64,000 bases of DNA from Parafrankia irregularis (GTDB lineage Bacteria > Actinomycetota > Actinomycetes > Frankiales > Frankiaceae): NCBI RefSeq assembly GCF_001536285.1, contig NZ_FAOZ01000001.1, forward strand, positions 496,001-560,000, in the 5' to 3' direction. A program made the translations under genes and the position numbers. This document shows, piece after piece, positions 18,616 through 27,477 of the stretch; the stretch's first letter is position 1, and every line of letters begins with the position of its first letter. Below the pieces are notes generated by a model. That model worked only from the letters and a program-made list of their open reading frames with translations, did no database searches and was not told the origin of the DNA.

Positions 18616-20616
18616 GTGCGCGGTGTTGCTCTCGTTGCCCTCGCCCCGGGAGGCGTCATCAGCGAAGGAACACGCACCCTCCGCGCGTGGCTGCCGATCG
18701 CCGCCTGTGCCGGAATCGGCCTCAACAGCGTGCGGCTGCGTGCGCGGGTGCGCGCGCTGGCGGTGATTCCGCCGGCCGGTCAGGCCGTGCATCCCTCGCA
18801 CCGGTTCCTGGTCGCCGACGGCGTCCGGCTCGACGAGGCGCAGCGGCGGGCGGCGAGTGCGTACGCGCTCCGGGAGGGCCTGTCCGTCCTGGATCTGGTG
18901 CCTGCCGAGATGGCCGCCCATGAGGTGCTCGACCTGGCGCGGATGGTCGATCCGGGGGCCGGCCGGCCAGGCCTGCTCACGTCGGGGCGCGGTGCCTTCC
19001 AGGCCCTGCTCGTCGAACAGGACGTATGGGAACGCGCCGGACTGGATCTGCCGACGCCGACCCGTGTCGATCTCGTCGCGGCCACCGCGACGCTGCGGCT
19101 TCATGCGTCGACCGCGACGGGGCTGGCGCTTCTGCCGGGGCTCTCGGCGGGTGCGGGGTCCGCGACGCAGCGACTGGAGATCGAGTTCGCCGCCTACCCG
19201 TGGGCTCCCGGTATGCCGTTCATGCCACTCGCCCGTGACCTGGCGGTGGTCGCCGGCATGGCCGCAGCGCCAGCCTGGGCGCTCGGTGCCGCACTGCTCG
19301 GATGGGTGCAGCCCCTGGTGGTGAGTGCGGGGCGGATTCGGCTCACGGCGGGTGAGCTGGCCCGCAGCCCGCTCACCCGCCGGCTGCCGATGCTGCGGTT
19401 TCTCGCCTCACCGGTCGTCGCGAGGCGGACCGCACCGGCAACCACCGCTGGTACGGCCGTGACCGCCACTGCCACCACTGCCACCACTGCGACCGCCACC
19501 ACCGCCACCATTCCCACTCCCACTACCGCTGCTGCCACCGCCACCGCACGGACGCCTCGGCCGGGGCCACCGGTGCCGGAGCCCGCGGTGCTGGCGGCGA
19601 AGAGGCGCCAGTACGCGGCCGACCTCGCCGCCGGCGTCGACAGGTTCCTGGAACCCCCGTTCACGGCCTGCCCCTGGTGCGGCGGAGCCGAGCTGGCACT
19701 CGAACTGCTCGGCGTCGACTGCTTCCAGGCGAAGCCCGGCGTGTTCCGGTACGACCGGTGCCGCGACTGCGGCCACGTCTTCCAGAACCCACGGCTGACC
19801 CTGGACGGGCTCGAGTTCTACTACCGGGACTTCTACTCCGGTCTCGGCGCCCGTCTGGTCGAGGAGCTCTTCAGCCGCAACTCCGCCACCTACCTGGACC
19901 GGGCCCGCATCGACATCCCCGCGCCGCGGCGCTGGCTCGACGTCGGCGGAGGCTTCGGCCACTTCTGCGCGACCGCTCGGGAGGTCTGGCCGACGACGTC
20001 CTTCGACGGCCTGGACATCGGCGAGAGCATCGGCCAGGCCGAACGCCGGGGCTGGATCGAGCATGCCTACCGGGGCCGGCTGCCCGACCTGGCGGGCACC
20101 CTGCGCGACCGTTACGACGTGGTCAGCATGTTCCACTACCTGGAGCACACCCGAGACCCCCGGGAGGAGCTGCGGGCCGCCGCGCAGGTCCTCGCCCCGG
20201 GCGGGCACCTGATCGTCGAGCTGCCGAATCCGCACTGCCCCGCCGGCCGTTGGTTCGGCACGTACTGGCCCGGCTGGCTGGTCCCCCAGCATCAGCACCT
20301 CCTCCCGGCCGACAACCTGACCGCCGCTCTGGACGACCTCGGGCTGAAGGTTCTCGACGTGCGGTTCGGTCCAGCCCACCAGGGCGGGGACGCCCCGATC
20401 GCGCTGTGGGGGGCCTGGCAGCGGGCCGCGCCGCCACCGAGCAGCCCGTGGCTGGACGTCGCGAGCCCCGCGGCGGCGCGGGTGCGGCGGGTCCTGCTCG
20501 GCGCGGTGACGGCGGCGGCGATGCCGGCGGCGATCGCCTGGGATGTGGCGAGCCGCCGCTATCTCACCGCCGGCCGGCGTTCGAACGCATACCGGGTGCT
20601 GGCCGCGCGGAGGTGA
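18616..20616 (+). CDS. Two-domain protein with C-terminal zinc-ribbon SAM methyltransferase
   Basis: About 666 residues if the GTG at 18616 is used; the start is uncertain (GTGs at 18568 and 18577 are also in frame, and the proximal sequence is poorly conserved in appearance). The first about 270 residues match no family I recognise; they contain two hydrophobic stretches near LAVVAGMAAAPAWALGAALLG. A linker of nearly pure Thr and Ala (about 45 residues, nt 19430-19560) follows. The C-terminal half has a zinc ribbon (CPWCGG and CRDCGH) and a class I methyltransferase core with WLDVGGGFGHFC, FDGLDIGES and a conserved MFHYLEHTRDP. Such zinc-ribbon methyltransferases often act on sugars or secondary metabolites; the substrate here is unknown. 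Confidence 0.75.
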   Translation: MRGVALVALAPGGVISEGTRTLRAWLPIAACAGIGLNSVRLRARVRALAVIPPAGQAVHPSHRFLVADGVRLDEAQRRAASAYALREGLSVLDLVPAEMAAHEVLDLARMVDPGAGRPGLLTSGRGAFQALLVEQDVWERAGLDLPTPTRVDLVAATATLRLHASTATGLALLPGLSAGAGSATQRLEIEFAAYPWAPGMPFMPLARDLAVVAGMAAAPAWALGAALLGWVQPLVVSAGRIRLTAGELARSPLTRRLPMLRFLASPVVARRTAPATTAGTAVTATATTATTATATTATIPTPTTAAATATARTPRPGPPVPEPAVLAAKRRQYAADLAAGVDRFLEPPFTACPWCGGAELALELLGVDCFQAKPGVFRYDRCRDCGHVFQNPRLTLDGLEFYYRDFYSGLGARLVEELFSRNSATYLDRARIDIPAPRRWLDVGGGFGHFCATAREVWPTTSFDGLDIGESIGQAERRGWIEHAYRGRLPDLAGTLRDRYDVVSMFHYLEHTRDPREELRAAAQVLAPGGHLIVELPNPHCPAGRWFGTYWPGWLVPQHQHLLPADNLTAALDDLGLKVLDVRFGPAHQGGDAPIALWGAWQRAAPPPSSPWLDVASPAAARVRRVLLGAVTAAAMPAAIAWDVASRRYLTAGRRSNAYRVLAARR

Positions 20617-20695
20617 CGGATCGGAGTCGCCACGCGACAACGCGGCTTCCCATGATCCCGTGACCGGCGAACTACCCTCTGCTGGCGAAGCGGCC

Positions 20696-21574
20696 GTGTC
20701 GGTGAGGACCGGCGCGTCGCGCGTCTCGGGGGGGTGGCACGGAGCCGTGGCTGGACGGGGTGTCGCTCGGGTGCTGGGGGTACTGGCCGCGGCAGTGAGC
20801 ATGTTCGCGCTCGCCGGCTGCGGCGGGCAGGTCACCGGCGAGGCCCGCGGGCCATGGCCCGTTGCCCGGCCGGGGCCGAGCATCGTCCCGCCTGATGCGG
20901 GGCGCGGCGGCGACGAACCGGGCCACGCCGACGATCCGCGGCCGGCCGACGCCACGATCCTGGCCCTGCCCGCAGGCTGGGCCTGGGTCGCCTATGCCAC
21001 GGTGCCCCGTCTGGAGATCTTCGCGGATCGCGGCGGCGGCGAGCCACGCTGGACCCTGGACAATCCCAATCCACGTGGCGTCGCCCTGGTGCTCGGCGTG
21101 GAGGAGAGGCAGCGCGACTGGCTTCGGGTCCGGGTGCCCGTCCGGCCGAACAACAGCATCGGCTGGGTGCGGGCAGCCGACGTCCGTCTCACGACGACGC
21201 CCTACGAGCTGCTGGTCGACCGCCGGGCGCACCGGCTGACCGTCTTCCGTGACGGGGCGGTCGCCGCGAAGCTCCCGGTCGGCATCGGCACTGGTTCGAC
21301 ACCGACGCCACGCGGCGTGTTCTACCTGACCGAACTGCTGCGCCCGGCGGACCCGAACGGCCCCTGGGGACCGTTCGCCTTCGGGCTCTCCGGCTTCTCG
21401 GACGTCATCACCCAGTTCAACGGGGCCGACGGCATCATCGGACTGCACGGCACCAACCGCCCGGACCTTGTCGGCTCGGACGTCAGCATGGGATGTATCA
21501 GGCTGCGCAACGATGACCTGCTGCGCCTGGTGGGTCTCGTCCCACTCGGGACGCCGGTCACGATCGTGGGCTGA
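20696..21574 (+). CDS. L,D-transpeptidase (YkuD family), lipoprotein
   Basis: 292 residues from the GTG at 20696; GTGs at 20660 and 20702 are alternatives and none has a strong ribosome site. The N-terminus carries a lipoprotein signal (ARVLGVLAAAVSMFALAGC) with lipobox LAGC, so it should be anchored on the outer face of the membrane. An SH3-like segment (about 90-160, RPNNSIGWVRAADVRL) precedes the YkuD domain, which has the catalytic signature HGTNRPDL...SDVSMGCIRLRN with His and Cys present. The enzyme forms 3-3 cross-links or anchors proteins to peptidoglycan. It lies 80 bases after the methyltransferase gene and converges on the M56 gene. Confidence 0.9.
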   Translation: MSVRTGASRVSGGWHGAVAGRGVARVLGVLAAAVSMFALAGCGGQVTGEARGPWPVARPGPSIVPPDAGRGGDEPGHADDPRPADATILALPAGWAWVAYATVPRLEIFADRGGGEPRWTLDNPNPRGVALVLGVEERQRDWLRVRVPVRPNNSIGWVRAADVRLTTTPYELLVDRRAHRLTVFRDGAVAAKLPVGIGTGSTPTPRGVFYLTELLRPADPNGPWGPFAFGLSGFSDVITQFNGADGIIGLHGTNRPDLVGSDVSMGCIRLRNDDLLRLVGLVPLGTPVTIVG

Positions 21575-21602
21575 GCGCGCTGCGCCAACCACCCGCGGGC
21601 GT

Positions 21603-22631
21603 TCAGGGCTCGACGTAGTCGAACACCCGCCGGTAGGGCAGATCCAGCAGCGCCTCGATCGAGACTCCGCAGGAGGCGAGCGCGAGCGCTGCGGGCAGGG
21701 CGGCGAGCAGGAGCCGGTTGCGCCGCTGCGGGGCTGCGAGCAGCGCGGCGACCCGACGCGGAACAGGGCCGGGTCGTGGGCCTCCACCGGCCGCGACCGC
21801 CCGCAGCTTGGCGGTGCGCGGCTCGCGGAGGCGACCGGGGAACAGCCGCCGGCCGGTCCGCCTTTCGGCCGCGCCGACGACAGCGGACTGTTCAACCGCG
21901 GCCTGTTCGACGACAGCCTGCTCGGTGGCGGCCAGCGCGGCCGTGCCGACGACGTGCGCTACCGAGCGGCGATCACCCACCACGCTCGCCGCCTGCTCGT
22001 CGGCCCACCGTTCGATCGCGTAGTCGATCACGGTGACCATCGGCCACAGGGGCGGTAACGCGGCCGCCGCGAGGCGTGCGCCGAAGGAGAACCGGTGGTG
22101 CCGACCGGCCAGATGCGCCCGCTCGTGCGCGAACAGCGCCTGGTGCCGGCCCGCGCCGACCGCGGTGAGCATGCCCTCGGTGACGACGATGCGCCCCGGG
22201 ACGCCGGGAAGGGCGAAGGCGTCCGCGCGACCATCGGGGATCACCACGATCTCGCCGGTTCCCGGCAGCGCGGCAGCCTCAGCTCGGGCGGCGCGCACGG
22301 ACCTGAACTGACTCCGCCCGGTCACCAGCACCGAGATCATCGCGACCGTGACCAGCAGCAGGCATGCCCAGGACGCCCACAGCGGCATCTCGCCGGACTG
22401 CCAGGACATCACCACCGGTTGGTGCGCCGGCGACAGCCCGGCGACCCGCGCCACCGCCGGCATGCCGAACGCGACCAGGCTCAGTGTGCTCGCGGCGGCG
22501 AACAGGCCCGCGGCGGCCGTGTAGCCGAAGGCAACGGCGCGCGGCGGCAGCAGGTCGACCAGGATGCGCCCGGCGACCACACCCGCGGCCGGAGCGAGAA
22601 CGACCGAGACAAGCAGTTGATCGACGGCCAC
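21603..22631 (-). CDS. M56 (BlaR1-type) membrane metallopeptidase
   Basis: 342 residues. Three to four membrane segments flank a zinc-peptidase motif HERAH at 169-173 (ALFAHERAHLAGRHHRFS), with the downstream Glu in YAIERWADEQAA. These features match the M56 family, which includes the BlaR1 and MecR1 sensors. No penicillin-binding sensor domain is present, as in most actinobacterial members. The C-terminal part ends with another hydrophobic segment. Its GTG start follows the BlaI-type gene by eight bases, so both are co-transcribed; the peptidase probably controls the repressor by cleavage. Confidence 0.9.
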   Translation of the reverse strand: MAVDQLLVSVVLAPAAGVVAGRILVDLLPPRAVAFGYTAAAGLFAAASTLSLVAFGMPAVARVAGLSPAHQPVVMSWQSGEMPLWASWACLLLVTVAMISVLVTGRSQFRSVRAARAEAAALPGTGEIVVIPDGRADAFALPGVPGRIVVTEGMLTAVGAGRHQALFAHERAHLAGRHHRFSFGARLAAAALPPLWPMVTVIDYAIERWADEQAASVVGDRRSVAHVVGTAALAATEQAVVEQAAVEQSAVVGAAERRTGRRLFPGRLREPRTAKLRAVAAGGGPRPGPVPRRVAALLAAPQRRNRLLLAALPAALALASCGVSIEALLDLPYRRVFDYVEP

Positions 22632-22639
22632 GGCTCGCC

Positions 22640-23185
22640 CTATCGGCTGGGCTCGGAGCCAGGCGCCGTGCCGGCCCCGCCACCGTGGGCCTGCAGGTCG
22701 CCGCCGGCCAGGGGCACACCACCCGGCTGGGCGGGGGCGGAGGCCAGCAGGTCGCGAACCAGCGCCTCGTCCGTGGGAGAGAGCGCCGCGATGAAGTGGG
22801 TGAGCGCGCGTCTGTGGTCGGCCTGGCCGGCGAGCAGCCGGTTCATCCGCCAGGCGACGAGCGTGGCCGGATCGCCGGGCGCCGAGTACAGGTAGGCCCG
22901 CCCATGGCGCCGACGAGTGACCACGCCCTTGGCATGAAGCCGGGTGAGCGTGGTGACCACCGCGCTGTAGGAGAGCCTCCCGGAGTCCGGAAGGAGGTCG
23001 CGTACCTCACCGGGAGAGAGTTCCCCGGAGCTGTGCAGCACGCCAAGCACCTCCTCCTCCAGCGAACCAGGTGGCCGACGCCGCGCGGCCGGCACAGCCT
23101 CGGGCAGCACCGCCTCGGGCATCACTGCCTCGTGCGGCGCCGCATCGGGCGGCAGCGCGTCGGTCGACGATGTCGCGTCATCCAT
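22640..23185 (-). CDS. BlaI/MecI-family transcriptional repressor
   Basis: 181 residues starting MDDATSSTDALPP, with GGGGAG eight bases before the ATG. After a 45-residue acidic, Ala/Pro-rich arm comes the winged-helix domain (GSLEEEVLGVLHSSGELSPGE ... LSYSAVVTTLTRLHAKGVV), the fold of BlaI/MecI, and a helical dimerisation segment. It probably represses its own operon with the downstream M56 peptidase. I could not find the TACA-TGTA dyad used by firmicute BlaI. The tail after about residue 145 is low complexity. Confidence 0.88.
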   Translation of the reverse strand: MDDATSSTDALPPDAAPHEAVMPEAVLPEAVPAARRRPPGSLEEEVLGVLHSSGELSPGEVRDLLPDSGRLSYSAVVTTLTRLHAKGVVTRRRHGRAYLYSAPGDPATLVAWRMNRLLAGQADHRRALTHFIAALSPTDEALVRDLLASAPAQPGGVPLAGGDLQAHGGGAGTAPGSEPSR

Positions 23186-23357
23186 CAGAACGGCTCCCCA
23201 GCGGTACTCGGGGAGCCGAAACGATGCGTCGCCCGGGCGGCACCCCCATGCAGCGCATTTCCCCTCCGCCTCACATCGCACCACGATACGAGCGGTTGGG
23301 CGAAACTCCCACGAACGGGCCGGGTGGGACACCCGCGGCCCACGACCACCACACCGC
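23186..23357. promoter_or_regulatory. Upstream region of the blaI-type operon
   Basis: 172 bases between the repressor start and the end of a possible hypothetical gene. It must contain the operon promoter, but no clear dyad is visible. Confidence 0.35.
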
Positions 23358-24008
23358 TCAACCAACGGACTCCCCGGTGCTCCCTGTCTTCCCGGCATCC
23401 GCGGGAACAAAGACGGCACGGCCGGTACGCAGATCAAGACACAGGTCACCGCCCGGACCACACGCCGAAGGCCCCGTTCGGTCGACTCCCCCGCGGTGAT
23501 CGTCCCTGCCGACGAGATCGACACCGCGAGCACACCCAGGCTCCGGGCCACGGCCCGCCCTCCAGGGACGCAGACCGAAACGGACTCGGCAGGTACTGGT
23601 CACCGGCGGTGGGAACGTCGCCCGGCACCGGCTCCCGGCCACCTCGACCGCGGCGCAGGCGACCGGGAGGCCCGCCAACCCGTCGTCGACCGGCGCACCG
23701 GGCCGGTAGAAGCACATGAACAGCGGCTGGGCCGGTGAGACGGCCAGCGCCCGCCCTGATGACGCTGCCGCCCCCGGTGACGCTGCCGGCCCTGGTGACG
23801 CTGCCGCCCCTGCGCACGGCCGTAGCACGAAGAAGAGCGTCAGGGCCGCGCCGTCGAGCCGAACTCCTCGTGCGACGACCCCGGCTCCCGGCACCAGTTC
23901 GCCGAGATCGAGGTCGAACCGGTAGTCCAGGTCCTGCGGCTCCGGCACTCCCCCGGCCCGGACGGACCCCTCATCCGCGCTGGTTGCGGGCACGCCGACG
24001 CCGGGCAC
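23358..24008 (-). CDS. Hypothetical protein, weak coding evidence
   Basis: An open frame of about 216 residues from a GTG at 24008; the frame continues upstream, so the start is a guess. The middle part alternates charged and hydrophobic residues in a protein-like way (DLDYRFDLDLGELVPGAG, GVRLDGAALTLFFVLRPCAG, PLFMCFYRPGAPVDDGL), suggesting a beta-rich fold. I recognise no family. It could be a real uncharacterised gene or a chance frame in GC-rich DNA. The flanking 24009-24325 shows no other gene. Confidence 0.35.
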   Translation of the reverse strand: MPGVGVPATSADEGSVRAGGVPEPQDLDYRFDLDLGELVPGAGVVARGVRLDGAALTLFFVLRPCAGAAASPGPAASPGAAASSGRALAVSPAQPLFMCFYRPGAPVDDGLAGLPVACAAVEVAGSRCRATFPPPVTSTCRVRFGLRPWRAGRGPEPGCARGVDLVGRDDHRGGVDRTGPSACGPGGDLCLDLRTGRAVFVPADAGKTGSTGESVG

Positions 24009-24325
24009 GCCGACGCGGGACGCGGCGCGTGCGGTCAGCGGGTCGACGGGACCAACCGGGCCCCGCCGGCGGGAACGGCGGCAGGCCACCATTCGATGAA
24101 AACACCGTCCGGGCCGACGTTCGCGGCGAACCCGCGTCCGGCCACCTTCGGGCACCCCGGAGCTGGTTTCTCCGGGCAGCTCCCGGTGGGCCGGCCAACC
24201 AGCCGCGCCCCGCATGACATCAACCAGGCCGAACACAGCGTGAGGCGTGGTCCGGGCGGACGCGTCGACGTGTCAGGCCGGCTCGCGGAATCGCAGGGGA
24301 TGTTGCGGGCGGATATGGTGCCGGC
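24009..24325. other. Gene-free stretch before the HTH/TOBE gene
   Basis: 317 bases. It may include the N-terminus of the weakly supported minus-strand gene and the promoter of the regulator at 24326. No clear ribosome site precedes that ATG, so a leaderless transcript is possible. Confidence 0.35.
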
Positions 24326-24733
24326 ATGTCGACCTTCAGGATCAGCGAGGTCGCCGGCCTGCTCGGCGTGAGCGACGACACAGTGCGTCGCTGGGCGGAC
24401 GGCGGACGGCTGCCCACCGTTCGAGACGGCGCGGGCAGGCAGGCGGTCGAAGGCGCGGTGCTCGCGCAGTTCGCCATCGACATGGCCGGTGAGCTCCCGC
24501 TGAGTTCGCCCTCCATCGTCGGCGCCTCGGCCCGCAACCGGTTTCCCGGCATCGTGACCAGGGTGCGCCGCGATGAGGTGATGGCCCAGGTCGAGATCCA
24601 GTCCGGCCGGCACCGGGTGGTGTCGCTGATGAGCCGCGAGGCCGCCGACGAGCTCGGGCTGGAACCAGGCGTCCTCGCCGTCGGCACGGTGAAGGCGACC
24701 AACGTGGTCATCGAGCTGCCCGAGCGGCACTGA
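24326..24733 (+). CDS. MerR-type HTH plus TOBE domain molybdate-binding protein
   Basis: 135 residues. The N-terminus (FRISEVAGLLGVSDDTVRRW) is a MerR/excisionase-like helix-turn-helix; the C-terminal half (FPGIVTRVRRDEVMAQVEIQ ... VVSLMSREAADELGL ... VKATNVVIE) is a TOBE/Mop domain that binds molybdate or tungstate in related proteins. Such fusions are widespread in actinobacteria and are thought to sense molybdate. No molybdate transporter genes adjoin it here, so its target is unknown. It converges with the dihydroorotate dehydrogenase-like gene. Confidence 0.88.
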   Translation: MSTFRISEVAGLLGVSDDTVRRWADGGRLPTVRDGAGRQAVEGAVLAQFAIDMAGELPLSSPSIVGASARNRFPGIVTRVRRDEVMAQVEIQSGRHRVVSLMSREAADELGLEPGVLAVGTVKATNVVIELPERH

Positions 24734-24814
24734 CGGAGGTCGTCCGGCACCGGCGCAGTCCGCCGGATGGCCGCTACCGGACGGGCTCCGACCGGTTCCC
24801 TCAGCGAGGTCCCG

Positions 24815-25831
24815 TCAGCCGGCCGCGGCCTGGGCTGCCGCGAGCTCCTTCGTGTCGATCCAGTCGCTGAGGATGTCACCGAACACGGTCGGGTCCTCGC
24901 CCCTGTTCCAGAAGGCCGTCGCGCTCTGCACCACCCGTGCGCCCGCGGCCAGGTAGTCGACGACGTCACGGCCGTTCTGGACGCCCGCCACACCGATGAT
25001 GTCCATCCGCTCGGGCAGGAGCCGGCGGAGCTGTCGCACCTGGCCGAGCCCGACCGGCTTCAGCGCCGCACCGCTCAGCCCGGCGAGCCCGACGTCGAGG
25101 ACGGGACGCAGCCGATCGTCGAGGACCAGCGCGTTCGGGAAGGTGTTGATCGCCGTGACGAACCTCGGCCCACCCGAGACTCCGGATCGGCGGGCGAGCA
25201 GCCCCGCCAGCTCGCCCAGTGCCTCCGGGTCGGAGAACGGCGAGAGCTTGACCCCGTAGGGCGGCGCCGGGCGTGACGCCGCGGCGAGAGCCGCCTCGAC
25301 GGCCGCGCAGATCGCCTCGGTCTGCCCCGGGTCGAAACACGCGATCCGCTTCTGTTGCCCGCCATCCCAGACGTTGGGGCAGGCGAGGTTGAGTTCGATC
25401 AGGTCCGCTCCCGCGTCGGCGGCGACGCGGGCCAGGTCCGCGTATTCGTCGGCGGCGAAACCCGCCACGCTGACCACCAGTGGCTTGGCGTGGTTGTGCG
25501 CGGCGTCGACCATCGCCGGAAGCTGCTCGCGGTAGTAGGAGATACCGCGATTCGGCAGCCCGAGGGCGTTGAGGGATCCACCGGGACCCGACCAGTAGAC
25601 CTCGCCGCTGTTGCCAGCCCGAGCGTCCCGGGTGATCGATCCCACCACGACGGCGGAGGCCGCGCTGCGGGCGAGCGCCGTGACGTCCGCCAGCGTCTTG
25701 CAGGTGCCGGCCGCGTTCATGATCGGATGCTCGAAGGCCACCCCCGCGACCACGAACTCGGCGGCCACCGGAGCCGCCGCCGGCTGTGTGTCCTGGCCCG
25801 CGGACGCGACGTCCCTGTCGTTTTCACCCAT
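24815..25831 (-). CDS. Dihydroorotate dehydrogenase-like protein (class 1 type)
   Basis: 338 residues with an N-terminal arm of about 25 residues, then a TIM-barrel FMN enzyme: FEHPIMNAAGTCK, the GSITRDARAGNSGEVYW loop, NALGLPNRG, and the active-site segment LNLACPNV, which keeps the Asn, Cys and Asn that contact orotate in Lactococcus PyrDA while the usual Ser is Ala. IIGVAGVQNGRDVVDYLAAGA is the C-terminal phosphate-binding part. Most actinobacteria make pyrimidines with a class 2 enzyme, so this may be a paralogue with another substrate. It is separated from the MFS gene by about 40 bases but could be independent of it. Confidence 0.8.
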   Translation of the reverse strand: MGENDRDVASAGQDTQPAAAPVAAEFVVAGVAFEHPIMNAAGTCKTLADVTALARSAASAVVVGSITRDARAGNSGEVYWSGPGGSLNALGLPNRGISYYREQLPAMVDAAHNHAKPLVVSVAGFAADEYADLARVAADAGADLIELNLACPNVWDGGQQKRIACFDPGQTEAICAAVEAALAAASRPAPPYGVKLSPFSDPEALGELAGLLARRSGVSGGPRFVTAINTFPNALVLDDRLRPVLDVGLAGLSGAALKPVGLGQVRQLRRLLPERMDIIGVAGVQNGRDVVDYLAAGARVVQSATAFWNRGEDPTVFGDILSDWIDTKELAAAQAAAG

Positions 25832-25871
25832 CTGACCAGCGTAACGACCCGCCAGGACGGCGCTGGCGAGC

Positions 25872-27281
25872 TCAGGTCACCCGCCGGTGCCCCACGCCCA
25901 CCGGCACGGCCCCCACGACGGAGCCCGTCCCCACCACATCTGCCGCCCCCAGCGCGGGCCCCGCCGCGACAACCTCGTCGGGAGCCGACACGACGCCCCG
26001 GACCTGTCGCCACAGCAGCGGCAGCACGACCGCGACCGCGACCGCCGCGACGGCGGTGAGCAGGAACGGAAGGTGCACGTTCGCCGAGTACAGGGCGCCG
26101 GAGGTCAGGGCGGCGAACGCCGTGGCGGCGGTCTGCGTCGTGGTGAACAGGCCCTGCGCCCGCCCGGTACCCACGCGCCCGGCCTCCTGGGCCAGCAGCG
26201 ACTGGGCGGCCGGGAAGCTGACCGCCAGGGCGATCGCCTCGACGCAGCACACCAGCATGATCAACCAGAAGGAGTCGATGAACGAGTAGCTGGCGACGGT
26301 GCAGGCCATCGCCAGCGTCGCGCCTGTCACGAGCCACCGGCGGTCACTGTGGTCCGCGAGCCAGCCCGCGGGCAGCGCGCACACGATGTACGGCAGCGAG
26401 AAGAGGGTGAAACTCAGCCCGATCATCTCTGTCGAGACGTCGCGGTCAGCCAGCAGGAGGCTCCAGCAGGTCTCGTAGGTTCCTACCGACAGCCCGTTCA
26501 CCGCCGCCACCAGCAGCAGCCCGCCCACTCCGGCCCCGATCAGAGCGCGGAGTGACCCCGAGCGCGGCCCCGCCGCGGCAGCCGCGGCGGGGCTCGCGGG
26601 ATTCGCGTGGCCCACGGGGGTCAGAGCGTCGCCGCCGGCGGAGGCTCTCCCGTCCGGGCGGAGCAGGAGGAGGACCGGCACGGCCGCGACCGCAGCGGCG
26701 ACCGCCGCGCCGAGGAAGAGCAGGTCCATCTGCCGCTCACCGGCGAGGCCGCCGAGCATCGGGCCGATCGCGGTACCGGCGATCTGGCCCGTGTAGACCG
26801 CGCTGACGGCACGCCCGGTCAGGTCTGCCGGAACAGTCGCCGCGACCGCGGTGAGAACGGCGACCTCGAACGCGCCGGCGCCGGCGCCCTGCAGCGCACG
26901 CACCACCGCGTCGCAGCCGAGGCCCGGGGAGACGATCAGACCGACGCTGCCCACCGCATACAGGACAAGGCCCCCCAGCAGCACCGGGCGATGCCCTCGG
27001 CTGGCCGTGAGCACTCCCGCCGGGTACTGCGACAGGAGCGAGCCGACGAAGAACGCCGCCATCACGACGCCGACGCCGCTGACGGAGACGTCGCGCTCCT
27101 CCAGGTAGAGCGGGAGCAGTGGCGCGATCGCGAAGGCTCCCAGCCACTGCAGCATCGTGGCGGTGGCCAGCGCCACGACCAGACGTCCCACGGACCCGTG
27201 GGTCAACGAGGCCTGGCCGGCCCCGTCGTCGGCTACCAGGCCGGCCGGCATGCCGACCCGGCCGTCCCTCAATCTGCTCAT
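25872..27281 (-). CDS. Major facilitator superfamily transporter
   Basis: 469 residues with about twelve membrane segments in two halves separated by a loop rich in Ala and Pro (near DALTPVGHANPASPAAAAA). Typical MFS features are LQWLGAFAIAPLLPLYLEER in segment 1, the loop after segment 2 (SQYPAGVLTASRGHRPVLL) and the signature LSVGTYETCWSLLLADRDVS at segment 7. It resembles drug or metabolite efflux proteins. It diverges from a TetR regulator at 27478 with a palindrome between them, so induction by a transported compound is likely. Confidence 0.88.
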   Translation of the reverse strand: MSRLRDGRVGMPAGLVADDGAGQASLTHGSVGRLVVALATATMLQWLGAFAIAPLLPLYLEERDVSVSGVGVVMAAFFVGSLLSQYPAGVLTASRGHRPVLLGGLVLYAVGSVGLIVSPGLGCDAVVRALQGAGAGAFEVAVLTAVAATVPADLTGRAVSAVYTGQIAGTAIGPMLGGLAGERQMDLLFLGAAVAAAVAAVPVLLLLRPDGRASAGGDALTPVGHANPASPAAAAAAGPRSGSLRALIGAGVGGLLLVAAVNGLSVGTYETCWSLLLADRDVSTEMIGLSFTLFSLPYIVCALPAGWLADHSDRRWLVTGATLAMACTVASYSFIDSFWLIMLVCCVEAIALAVSFPAAQSLLAQEAGRVGTGRAQGLFTTTQTAATAFAALTSGALYSANVHLPFLLTAVAAVAVAVVLPLLWRQVRGVVSAPDEVVAAGPALGAADVVGTGSVVGAVPVGVGHRRVT

Positions 27282-27392
27282 AGCTCGCCGTCCCCCGCCG
27301 GCCCGACACCCACGCCAGGCCCGGTGGACTCGGGCACCGGCCCGGACCTGGCGGGTGCCCGGGTCCCCGCCCGGCTCACCCCCACGACTACT

Positions 27393-27414
27393 ACCGTCCG
27401 TCCGGACGGTCGGT
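27393..27414. promoter_or_regulatory. Candidate TetR operator
   Basis: Imperfect 22-bp palindrome ACCGTCCGTCCGGACGGTCGGT; the inner 12 bp (CCGTCCGGACGG) are perfect and one symmetric pair mismatches further out. It lies in the 196-bp divergent promoter region, 63 bases before tetR and 111 before the MFS gene. Confidence 0.6.
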
Positions 27415-27477
27415 CAACCCGCCGGGATCGTGATGAACACGCACGTCAAAGCGTCTTTGCTTGGTCGGTGGTGCACA

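Noticed and set aside
17565-18725. 386-codon Pro-rich minus-strand frame
   Set aside because: Produced by the 47-bp repeats, which stay open in several frames; no start site and no domain.
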